A stretch of 64,000 bases of DNA from assembly GCA_013360585.1 (NCBI GenBank), contig JABWBH010000025.1:36905-100904 (forward strand), given 5' to 3'. The notes beneath the pieces are model-generated. The model was given only the letters and a program-made list of their open reading frames with translations. It was not told the origin of the DNA and made no database searches. The stretch is from Phycisphaerae bacterium. Lineage in GTDB: Bacteria; Planctomycetota; Phycisphaerae; UBA1845. The position numbers were made by a program, and so were the translations under genes. Positions 51,884 to 62,274 of the stretch are shown in pieces (within the stretch, counting starts at the first letter, position 1; every line of letters begins with the position of its first letter).

Positions 51884-54031
51884 ATGTGCGAAAACATCAA
51901 GGGAATCGGGTTCACGATTGCGGGGCTGGCGGCGGCGCTGATCTGCTTTTCCGGTTGCGGGCCGAAGTCGCAGCGGATCGTCTACCCCGTCGCGCCGCGT
52001 GCGGACGTGGTCGAGGAGCTGCACGGCGTCAAGGTCGCGGACCCCTACCGGCCTCTCGAAGACCCGAAATCGGAGGAGACCCGCGCCTGGATCGACGCCG
52101 AGAATCAGATCACTTACGCCTACCTGGAGAGCATCCCTGAAAGAGAGGCGATCCGGAAACGCCTCACACAATTGTGGGACTACGAGAAGTTCGGGGCGCC
52201 CTTCATGATGGCCGGGCGCTACTTTTACTCGCGCAACGACGGTCTTCAGAATCAGGACGTGATTTACGTTCAGGACGGGCTCACCGGAGAACCGCGCGTT
52301 CTGCTGGATCCGAACACGCTGTCCGACGCCGGGACCGTATCGCTGTCGGGACTGGCGATCAGCGAAGACGGAAAGCTCGCCGCTTACGGACTGGCCTCCG
52401 CCGGGTCCGACTGGCAGGAGTGGCGCGTCCGCAACGTGGACACCGGGCAGGATCTCCCGGACCACCTTCAGTGGGTCAAGTTCTCCGGCGCGAGCTGGTC
52501 GAACGATAACGCCGGTTTCTACTACAGCCGCTACGACGCCCCGCCGGAGGGCGAAAAACTGGAGGCGGTGCTCAAGTTCCAGAAACTTTATTATCACAAG
52601 CTCGGCACGCCGCAGAGCGAGGACGTGCTGGTCTACGAGCGGAAGGATCAGCCGGACTGGGGGTTCGGCGGCGTTGTCAGCGAAGACGGCAAGTATCTGG
52701 TCATCCACGTCTCGCAAGGCACCGACCCGCGGAACCTCATCTTCTACCGTGATCTGACCCAGCCCGGCGCGCCCGTCGTCGAGTTGATCAACACCTTCGA
52801 GGCCGACTACGAGTTCGTCGGGAACGAAAACTCGACGTTCTGGTTCAAGACGGATTTCGGTGCGCCGCGCGGTCGGGTCATCGCGGTGGACCTCGCCCGC
52901 CCGCAAAAAGAGAACTGGAAAGAGATCATCCCGCAGGACAAGGCCACCCTCCGCGGCGTCAGCGTGCTCAACGACCAGTTCGTGTGCAACTACCTGAAGG
53001 ACGCATACAGCCAGGTGAAGATTTTCGGCCTGACCGGCGGGTTCATCCGCGAGCTTGCATTCCCCAGCCTGGGATCCGTCGGCGGATTCGCGGGCAAGCG
53101 GAATTACACCGAAACGTTTTACACCTTCACGAGCTTCATCGCCCCGCCGACGATCTACCGCTACGACCTGACGACGGGCAAAAGCGAGATCTTCAAGGAG
53201 GCGAAAGTCGCCTTCCATCCCGAGGATTATGAAACCCGGCAGGTCTTCTACCCCAGCAAGGACGGGACGCGCATCCCGATGTTCCTGACGTACAAGCGCG
53301 GTCTGAAGCTGAACGGCCGCAACCCGACCCTCCTTTACGGTTACGGCGGGTTCAATATCCCCGTGACGCCCACCTTCAGCGTGGCGAACCTGGTCTGGAT
53401 GGAGATGGGCGGCGTGTACGCCTCGGCGAACCTGCGCGGCGGCGGCGAATACGGCAAGGAGTGGCACGACGGCGGACGCCTGAAGAACAAGCAGAACGTG
53501 TTCAATGATTTCATCGCCGCGGCGGAGTGGCTGATCGACAACAAGTACACGTCGAAGGACAAGCTGGCGATCCTCGGGGGCAGCAACGGCGGGCTGCTCG
53601 TCGGGGCCTGCATGGCGCAGCGACCGGATCTTTTCGGCGCGTGCCTGCCGGCGGTGGGCGTGATGGACATGCTTCGGTTTCACAAGTTCACGATCGGCTG
53701 GGCGTGGACCAGCGATTACGGCTCGCCCGACGACCCGGAGGCATTCAAGACGCTTTATGCGTACTCTCCGTATCACAACTTGAAGTCGGGCGTCGAGTAT
53801 CCCCCGACGTTGATCACCACGGCGGATCATGACGACCGCGTCGTCCCGGCGCACAGCTTCAAGTTCGCCGCGGCGCTTCAGGCGGCGCACAAGGGCGACA
53901 ACCCCGTGCTGATCCGCATCGAGACCCAGGCCGGCCACGGCGCGGGCAAGCCGACCTCGAAGCGCATTGAGGAGGTCGCGGATCGCTGGGCGTTTCTGGT
54001 TCGGACGCTGAATATGAACGTGCGGTTCTGA
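51884..54031 (+). CDS. Prolyl oligopeptidase (S9A), lipoprotein
   Basis: The 715-residue serine peptidase has a lipoprotein signal (lipobox FSGC, Cys25). A seven-bladed propeller region follows, then an alpha/beta hydrolase domain. The catalytic triad is Ser567 in GGSNGG, Asp near 650 in HDDRVVP and His685 in AGHGAGKP. YGYGGFNIPVTPTFS and ANLRGGGEYGKEWH are S9A blocks. It cleaves proline-containing short peptides, here probably in the periplasm. ATG 51884 follows GGAGG by seven bases. Its stop overlaps the next start by one base (TGATG). Confidence 0.93.
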   Translation: MCENIKGIGFTIAGLAAALICFSGCGPKSQRIVYPVAPRADVVEELHGVKVADPYRPLEDPKSEETRAWIDAENQITYAYLESIPEREAIRKRLTQLWDYEKFGAPFMMAGRYFYSRNDGLQNQDVIYVQDGLTGEPRVLLDPNTLSDAGTVSLSGLAISEDGKLAAYGLASAGSDWQEWRVRNVDTGQDLPDHLQWVKFSGASWSNDNAGFYYSRYDAPPEGEKLEAVLKFQKLYYHKLGTPQSEDVLVYERKDQPDWGFGGVVSEDGKYLVIHVSQGTDPRNLIFYRDLTQPGAPVVELINTFEADYEFVGNENSTFWFKTDFGAPRGRVIAVDLARPQKENWKEIIPQDKATLRGVSVLNDQFVCNYLKDAYSQVKIFGLTGGFIRELAFPSLGSVGGFAGKRNYTETFYTFTSFIAPPTIYRYDLTTGKSEIFKEAKVAFHPEDYETRQVFYPSKDGTRIPMFLTYKRGLKLNGRNPTLLYGYGGFNIPVTPTFSVANLVWMEMGGVYASANLRGGGEYGKEWHDGGRLKNKQNVFNDFIAAAEWLIDNKYTSKDKLAILGGSNGGLLVGACMAQRPDLFGACLPAVGVMDMLRFHKFTIGWAWTSDYGSPDDPEAFKTLYAYSPYHNLKSGVEYPPTLITTADHDDRVVPAHSFKFAAALQAAHKGDNPVLIRIETQAGHGAGKPTSKRIEEVADRWAFLVRTLNMNVRF

Positions 54032-56226
54032 TGAGCCGGACCGCAGCGCGAGCGTCTGCCGAAGCGGGACTGGTCAAACCGGTCGCGCCGCACTGTCGCT
54101 CGCGCTCTGCGTGGATCGTGGTGGCGCTTGCCGCCGGCGCGTACCTGACGTCGCTGGGCAACGGGTTCGCCTACGATGACGTCCCGATCGTCGTGACCAA
54201 CCCGATCCTCGATCCGGCGCAACCGTGGTGGCGGGCGTGGACCGAGCCTTACTGGCCGGGAACCAACGCGGGCGAAGAACTCGATGTCCTTTATCGTCCG
54301 CTGGCGGTGCAGACCTACGCGTGGGAGCGGCGGATCTTCGGGGCGACCCCCCTGCCGTTTCATGCGACCAACGTTGCCTTGCACGTGCTGGCGAGTCTCG
54401 GAGTCTTCGCGGTCGCGCGGAGGCTCGACCTCGGTCGTGCAGGCGCCTTCGCCGCGGCGGCGTGGTTCGCGGTGCATCCGATCCACGTCGAGGCCGTCGC
54501 CAACGTCATCGGGCGCGCGGAGATCCTGTCCCTGCTGGGCGTCATCGTGGCGATCCTGGGAGAACATCGCCGGGCGAGTGCCGCCGCGCAGACCTCAGCG
54601 GATCTCCGGCAGGCGCGGATCGGCGCCGTGATGCTGTCGCTCGGGACAGCGATCGCCCTTTTCAGCAAGGAAAGCGGCGCCGCCGTGCTCGTCGTCATCC
54701 CGGCGCTGCGCCTCTGGTGGAACCGGCGGCTGGCGCCAACCCCGGATGCGCGTCCGAGCGGAATCTGGCGGCGCGGCGTCATGAGCGCGGCGGCGCTGAC
54801 CGCCGTGGTGTTCCTCGCTTATCTTGCGGCGCGTTACGAAGCCTGTGCTGGGCGGCTCAGCATCGGCGGGTCGCGGTTCGGTCCGGGAAACGTGCTGCGC
54901 GAGGCCGACGCTGCGGCGCGGCTCTGGACGCCCTTCGCGGTGCTGGGGCGCTACGCGACCCTGACGGTGTCCCCTGCGCGCCTTCTGTCGGATTACTCGG
55001 TCAACGCCTTCGTTCCGTCGCGCTCTCCGCTGGAGGGCGACGCGCCTGCGGGCGTGCTTGCGGCTGCGGGGTTGCTCCTGATGGCGCTGCGGGCAGCCCG
55101 TGGTGGCGGCGTCGGAGGCGTCCTCGTCATCGGATTCGCCGCGTCGTATGCCCTGGCGAGTCAGGTGTTTCTGCTGATCGACGTGCTCGTGGCCGAGCGA
55201 TTGTTCTACGCGCCGTCGATGTGGATCGCACTGATCGTCGGCGCGGCCTGGTCGAGCTTGCAGCGCTTCGTCGAGAAGGGACCGCCGGAGGTCATCCGAA
55301 GCCGCAAGCGGCTGACCACGACGCTGGGCTGCGTCTTGCTGGCGGCGCTGGCGCTGCGGACTGCGCTGCGCAATCCGGTCTGGCGTGACACGCGGACGCT
55401 GGCAACGCACGACCTCGCTCTGCTCCCCGAGGGACGCCGCAGCGTGCATCTGTGCTACCTCGTCGGAGAGATGCTCACACATGACGGCGATTTCGCCGCC
55501 GCTGAGGCGCTTCTGACCGAGGCGGTCCGCGGCTTCCCGGATTATCCGGATTACCTGCTGAAACTCGGCGAGATGTATCTCCTCAGCGGTCGGGCAGCGT
55601 CCGCGATCGCGCCGCTGGAGCGCGCTTACGAACTCGCGCCGCGCCGACCGGACCTGGCGACCCGCCTCCAACAGGCGAAGGACGCGGCGGCCGGCGTTGA
55701 CCCGGCATCCCTGCTGGCGTCCGCCCGCCGGGACGCTGAGGCGACGCCCGATGACCCGGCCGCGGTCCGGCGCTGGGCCGTCGCCGCCGAGCGTGCCGAC
55801 CTTGAGGAAGCCGTCGCCGCCCACCGCCGCCTCCTCGAACTCACGCCTGACGATCCCGCCGCCGTCAACGATCTTGCCCAGGTCTGTGTCGCAACGGGCA
55901 GGCGTGAGGAAGCGCTGCGCCTGCTGGACGACGCCGTGCGGAGATTCCCCGAGGACGCCGCAACGCATTGCAACCTTGCGCTGCTCCTGATGGACCGGAC
56001 CGACCGCGCGAGCTACGACCCGGCTCGCGCCGAACGCCTTGCCCGCCGCGCCGTCGAACTGGAGCCGACCCGGTGGGATTTGCGCGTCAATCTCGCCGAA
56101 GTGCTCGCCGCCGTGGGAAAGCGGCTCGAAGCCGCGAACCTTTTTGATGAACTCGCGGCGCAATCCGACCGCGGATCGCCGCAGGAGCGCCAGTATCGCG
56201 CCCGCGCCGCCGAGCTGCGCCGGTAG
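54031..56226 (+). CDS. TMTC-like membrane protein with TPR repeats
   Basis: The 731-residue product has a multi-helix N-terminal part with the luminal-loop motif FAYDDVPIVVTNPIL and FHATNVALHVLASLGVF, FAVHPIHVEAVANVIGRAEILSLL and FSKESGAAVL. These are hallmarks of the TMTC/DUF1736 group of GT-C glycosyltransferases. A C-terminal region with several TPR-like repeats follows (ALLTEAVRGFPDYPDYLLKLGEMYLLSGRA, AVNDLAQVCVATGRREEALRLL). TMTC proteins are O-mannosyltransferases in animals; the bacterial role is not settled. It is coupled to the peptidase gene by a one-base overlap. Confidence 0.8.
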   Translation: MSRTAARASAEAGLVKPVAPHCRSRSAWIVVALAAGAYLTSLGNGFAYDDVPIVVTNPILDPAQPWWRAWTEPYWPGTNAGEELDVLYRPLAVQTYAWERRIFGATPLPFHATNVALHVLASLGVFAVARRLDLGRAGAFAAAAWFAVHPIHVEAVANVIGRAEILSLLGVIVAILGEHRRASAAAQTSADLRQARIGAVMLSLGTAIALFSKESGAAVLVVIPALRLWWNRRLAPTPDARPSGIWRRGVMSAAALTAVVFLAYLAARYEACAGRLSIGGSRFGPGNVLREADAAARLWTPFAVLGRYATLTVSPARLLSDYSVNAFVPSRSPLEGDAPAGVLAAAGLLLMALRAARGGGVGGVLVIGFAASYALASQVFLLIDVLVAERLFYAPSMWIALIVGAAWSSLQRFVEKGPPEVIRSRKRLTTTLGCVLLAALALRTALRNPVWRDTRTLATHDLALLPEGRRSVHLCYLVGEMLTHDGDFAAAEALLTEAVRGFPDYPDYLLKLGEMYLLSGRAASAIAPLERAYELAPRRPDLATRLQQAKDAAAGVDPASLLASARRDAEATPDDPAAVRRWAVAAERADLEEAVAAHRRLLELTPDDPAAVNDLAQVCVATGRREEALRLLDDAVRRFPEDAATHCNLALLLMDRTDRASYDPARAERLARRAVELEPTRWDLRVNLAEVLAAVGKRLEAANLFDELAAQSDRGSPQERQYRARAAELRR

Positions 56227-56258
56227 GTCGCCTCGCGCAGCCCCCCCGGACAACCGTC

Positions 56259-58964
56259 TTACGAAATCGCCGGCGACGGCGCGTCGGGATCGATCCCCAG
56301 CTTCCCGATCGCACCGGACACAACGTCGCGGCCGACCTTCCCCTCCTTCATCAGCCGGTGCAGAGCGGCCAGCACGACGTGCGCGGCGTCCACCTCGAAG
56401 AACCGCCGAAGCGCCTTGCGCGTCTCGCTGCGGCCGAAACCGTCCGTCCCGAGCGAGACCACGCCCGCCGGCGTCCACGGCGCGACGCCGTCAGGCAGAA
56501 TCTTCATATAATCGCTGGCGGCCACGACGGGCGCCGGGCGCTGCGACAGCTTCTGCGCAATGAAGGGCGTGCGCGACGGCGCCTCCGGGTGCAGACGGTT
56601 GTGCCGCTCACACTCGAGCGCATCGCGGCGCAGCTCGGTATAACTGGTGACCGACCAGACCTCGGCGGAAACGTCATACTCCTCGGCAAGAATACGCTGC
56701 GCCTCCAGCACGCCGTTGAGGATCGCCCCGCTCCCGAAAAGATGCACGAAGGGCTTGCCCTTGTCGCGGGCCGCCAGCGGCGACGTCCGGAACCGGTACA
56801 TTCCTTTGAGAATCCCTTCGACCACGTCCGGACCTTCCGGCATCGGCGGCATCAGGTACGTCTCGTTTTCGCAGGTGAGGTAATAAAAGACGTCCTCCCG
56901 CGCCTCATACATCCGGCGGATGCCTTCCTGCACGATGACCGCCAGTTCGTAGGCGTACGCCGCGTCGTAGCTGATGCAGTTCGGAACGACGCTCGAAAGC
57001 ACCAGCGAATGCCCGTCCTGATGCTGAAGCCCCTCGCCCGCCAGCGTCGTACGCCCCGCCGTGCCGCCGATCAGGAACCCCTTCCCGCGCGCATCCGCGA
57101 ACGCCCAGATCATGTCGCCGACGCGCTGGAACCCGAACATCGAGTAAAAGAAGTAGAAAGGGATCATATTCACGCCGTGCGTGGCGTACGCCGTGCCCGC
57201 CGCCGTGAACGAACCCATCGAACCCGCCTCGGTGATGCCCTCCTCGAGGAGCTGACCGTCCTTCGCCTCCCGGTAGTAGAGGAAAAGGTCGGAATCCACC
57301 GGGTCATAAAGCTGCCCCTTGTGCGCGTAGATGCCGTACTTGCGGAACAGCGCGTCCATCCCGAACGTCCGTGCCTCGTCCGGTACGATCGGGACGATCA
57401 GCTTGCCGATCTCCTTGTCGTCCATCAGACGGGTGAGGATACGCACCATCGACATCGTCGTGGCGGCCTCGCGGTCCTTCGTTCCGCCAAGGAACTCCGC
57501 GAACTTGTCCAGCTTCGGCGCCGTGAACCCGGGAACCCGCACGCGCCGACCGGGCTGAAAACCCCCCAGCGCCGCACGACGCTCCTTGAGGTAGCGGATC
57601 TCCTCGCTGTTCTCGGGGGGTTTGTAAAAAGGCATTTCCGCAAGCTTGTTGTTCGGGATCGGAATGTCGAAGCGGTCGCGGAACTGCCGCAGCTCCTGCT
57701 CGTTGAGCTTCTTCTGCTGGTGCGTGATGTTGCGGCCTTCGCCCGCTTCGCCCAGTCCGTACCCCTTGATCGTCTTGGCGAGGATGACGGTCGGCTGTCC
57801 CTTGTGTTCGACGGCCGCCTTGTACGCGGCGTTCACTTTGACCGGATCATGCCCCCCGCGGCGCATGTTGAGGATCTGCTCGTCCGTCAGCGACTCCGCG
57901 AGCTTGAGCAATCGCGGATGCACGCCGAAGAATTCCTGCCGCGTTTCCGCACCGGGCTGGACGCAGTAGCGCTGGTAGTCGCCGTCAAGCGCGTCGGTCA
58001 TGCGCTCGATCAGCAGGTCCGCATCGGGGCTTTCCAGCAGCGGATCCCAGTCACTCCCCCAGATGACCTTGATGACGTTCCAGCCGGCCCCGCGGAACGC
58101 CGCCTCAAGCTCCTGAATGATCTTCCCGTTGCCGCGCACCGGCCCGTCGAGACGCTGGAGGTTGCAATTGACGACGAAGGTCAGATTGTCCAGCCCCTCG
58201 CGCGACGCGAGCGTCAAGGCCCCGAGCGTCTCCGGCTCGTCCGTTTCACCGTCCCCAAGGAAACACCAGACCCGCTGCCGGTCCGTGTCTTTGATTCCGC
58301 GGTCCTGAAGGTAACGGTTGAAGCGTGCCTGGTAGATCGCCGTAATGGCGCCGAGTCCCATCGAAACCGTGGGGAACTCCCAGAAATCCGGCATCAGCCA
58401 CGGATGCGGGTATGACGATATCTGCTGCCCGATGCGGACGCGACGGCGGAAATGCGCAAGGTCATCCGCAGAGAGCCGACCCTCAAGGAACGCGCGGGCG
58501 TAAATGCCCGGCGCGGCGTGTCCCTGAAAGAATATCTGGTCGCCCCCCCCTTCCGCGTCCTTACCGCGGAAATAATGATGAAACCCGACCTGGTAGAGCG
58601 TTGCCGCCGACTGAAATGTCGAAATATGTCCGCCGATACCGGGGAACTCGCGGTTCGCCCGCACCACCATCGCTACCGCGTTCCAGCGCATCAGGCTTTT
58701 GATCCGCCGCTCGATCGCACGGTCCCCGGGATAGGGCGGTGTTTTGTCCGCAGGGATCGTGTTCACATAAGGCGTGTTCAGCGCCGCCGGGACGGCCACT
58801 CCACGCCGCCGACCCCGATCGATCAGCCTTCTCAGAAGAAACAGAACACGCTCGTACCCGCCGCGCTGGGCAAGCACGGCATCCAGGGATTCCTCCCACT
58901 CCGCCGTTTCCACCGGGTCGGCGTCCGGCATCCTGTTTAGGTCCATTGCAACGTCAGTGCTCAT
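56259..58964 (-). CDS. aceE: Pyruvate dehydrogenase E1, homodimeric
   Basis: The 901-residue thiamine diphosphate enzyme decarboxylates pyruvate and acetylates the E2 lipoyl group. The ThDP motif starts GDGETDEPETLGALTLA near 237 and ends VVNCN. Other blocks include NREFPGIGGHISTFQSAATLY, GKIIQELEAAFRGAGWNVIKVIWG, KTIKGYGLGEAGEGRNITHQ and GRTTLAGEGLQHQDGHS, all E. coli AceE-type. ATG 58964 has GAGG upstream. No E2 or E3 gene adjoins it, so the rest of the complex must be encoded elsewhere. Confidence 0.96.
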   Translation of the reverse strand: MSTDVAMDLNRMPDADPVETAEWEESLDAVLAQRGGYERVLFLLRRLIDRGRRRGVAVPAALNTPYVNTIPADKTPPYPGDRAIERRIKSLMRWNAVAMVVRANREFPGIGGHISTFQSAATLYQVGFHHYFRGKDAEGGGDQIFFQGHAAPGIYARAFLEGRLSADDLAHFRRRVRIGQQISSYPHPWLMPDFWEFPTVSMGLGAITAIYQARFNRYLQDRGIKDTDRQRVWCFLGDGETDEPETLGALTLASREGLDNLTFVVNCNLQRLDGPVRGNGKIIQELEAAFRGAGWNVIKVIWGSDWDPLLESPDADLLIERMTDALDGDYQRYCVQPGAETRQEFFGVHPRLLKLAESLTDEQILNMRRGGHDPVKVNAAYKAAVEHKGQPTVILAKTIKGYGLGEAGEGRNITHQQKKLNEQELRQFRDRFDIPIPNNKLAEMPFYKPPENSEEIRYLKERRAALGGFQPGRRVRVPGFTAPKLDKFAEFLGGTKDREAATTMSMVRILTRLMDDKEIGKLIVPIVPDEARTFGMDALFRKYGIYAHKGQLYDPVDSDLFLYYREAKDGQLLEEGITEAGSMGSFTAAGTAYATHGVNMIPFYFFYSMFGFQRVGDMIWAFADARGKGFLIGGTAGRTTLAGEGLQHQDGHSLVLSSVVPNCISYDAAYAYELAVIVQEGIRRMYEAREDVFYYLTCENETYLMPPMPEGPDVVEGILKGMYRFRTSPLAARDKGKPFVHLFGSGAILNGVLEAQRILAEEYDVSAEVWSVTSYTELRRDALECERHNRLHPEAPSRTPFIAQKLSQRPAPVVAASDYMKILPDGVAPWTPAGVVSLGTDGFGRSETRKALRRFFEVDAAHVVLAALHRLMKEGKVGRDVVSGAIGKLGIDPDAPSPAIS

Positions 58965-59077
58965 CAGGGATAACCTCACCCGATCGGTCCGGATCGCCGC
59001 CGAACACACGTTCGCCGTGTGCGGCTCGTGAACCGGCGGCCCGAAGGATAAGCCAGGTATCTTACAGGAGATCGACC

Positions 59078-61153
<2,076 letters not shown>

Positions 61154-61217
61154 GCACCGATGTCGCGGGAATCGTCGCGTCGTGAACCGGATGCGCCCCG
61201 CGTCCGGAAGGTGATGC

Positions 61218-62213
61218 GTGGCGCACTCGTTGAAACCCACTTCGTCGAAGTCGAACCCTCAACCGGGATCGGACGCGCTCGCTCCCGGTTTCGGCGCAGC
61301 GGAGCATTCCCGTCTCGCCATCGTGCTGGCGTTTGCGGCGGTGTACGTCATCTGGGGGTCGACGTATCTGGCGATCCGTTACGCGGTCGAGACGCTTCCG
61401 CCGCTCCTGATGGCCGGCGTGCGCTTCATCGTCGCCGGCGCGATTCTGACAGGCATCTACGGACCGCGCTCGACGGAGAAGCTCACCGCCGCGCACTGGC
61501 GGCGCGCGGGCGTCGTGGGCGTGCTGCTGCTGCTGGGTGGAAACGGGCTGGTGTGCTGGGCGGAGTTGACCGTCCCCTCCGGGCTGGCGGCGCTGCTGGT
61601 GGCGACGATGCCGCTGTGGATGGCGACGCTGGACTGGGCGTTCTTCGGCGGACCTCGACCGTCGCGCGCTGTCGTCTTCGGGCTTCTGACGGGGCTGGGA
61701 GGCGTGTACATCCTCATCGGCGACGTGCCTCTCGGGGGCGCCGGCGCGGACCTCGGCGGCACGATCGCGCTTTTATGTGCCTGCGTGTTCTGGACCGTCG
61801 GGTCGCTGATCGCGCGGCGCGGCGGGCTTCCGAAATCAACGCTGCTGGCGACCGGGATGGAAATGCTCGTCGGAGGCGCGGCGCTGGTGGCGGCGGGGCT
61901 TGTGATGGGCGAGGCCGCCCGGGTGAATCTCGCCGCGGTTTCGTGGCAATCCTGGGTTGCGTGGACCTACCTGATCGTTTTCGGGTCGCTGCTGGGTTTC
62001 ACGGCCTACGTGTATCTGCTCAAAGCCACGACGCCGTCGAAGGTGGCGACGTACGCCTACGTCAACCCCGCGATCGCAGTAGCGCTCGGCGCGGCGTTCG
62101 GCGACGGCGAGCTTTCCCCGCGCGTCGTGGCAGCGGCGGCGATCATCCTCGCCTCCGTCGTCCTGATTCTGCGCAGCGCGCGCCCGGCGGACAAAAAACA
62201 AGCAGAGACTTGA
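61218..62213 (+). CDS. EamA/DMT-superfamily transporter
   Basis: The 331-residue protein has ten predicted helices in two EamA repeats. The first starts VLAFAAVYVIWGSTYLAIRYAVE and contains LMAGVRFIVAGAIL and AALLVATMPLWMATLDW. The second has FGSLLGFTAYVYLLKATTPSKVATYAYVNPAIAVALG. The pattern is close to YedA/RarD-like exporters of amino acids and related metabolites. The start is GTG 61218, 64 bp after the peptidase gene. The substrate is unknown. Confidence 0.88.
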   Translation: MAHSLKPTSSKSNPQPGSDALAPGFGAAEHSRLAIVLAFAAVYVIWGSTYLAIRYAVETLPPLLMAGVRFIVAGAILTGIYGPRSTEKLTAAHWRRAGVVGVLLLLGGNGLVCWAELTVPSGLAALLVATMPLWMATLDWAFFGGPRPSRAVVFGLLTGLGGVYILIGDVPLGGAGADLGGTIALLCACVFWTVGSLIARRGGLPKSTLLATGMEMLVGGAALVAAGLVMGEAARVNLAAVSWQSWVAWTYLIVFGSLLGFTAYVYLLKATTPSKVATYAYVNPAIAVALGAAFGDGELSPRVVAAAAIILASVVLILRSARPADKKQAET

Positions 62214-62274
62214 TCCTTTCCGAAACCGAGCGGTTCGGCTGGCGTCCCAACCCGCCGCGAGTATCTTGTTCGAA

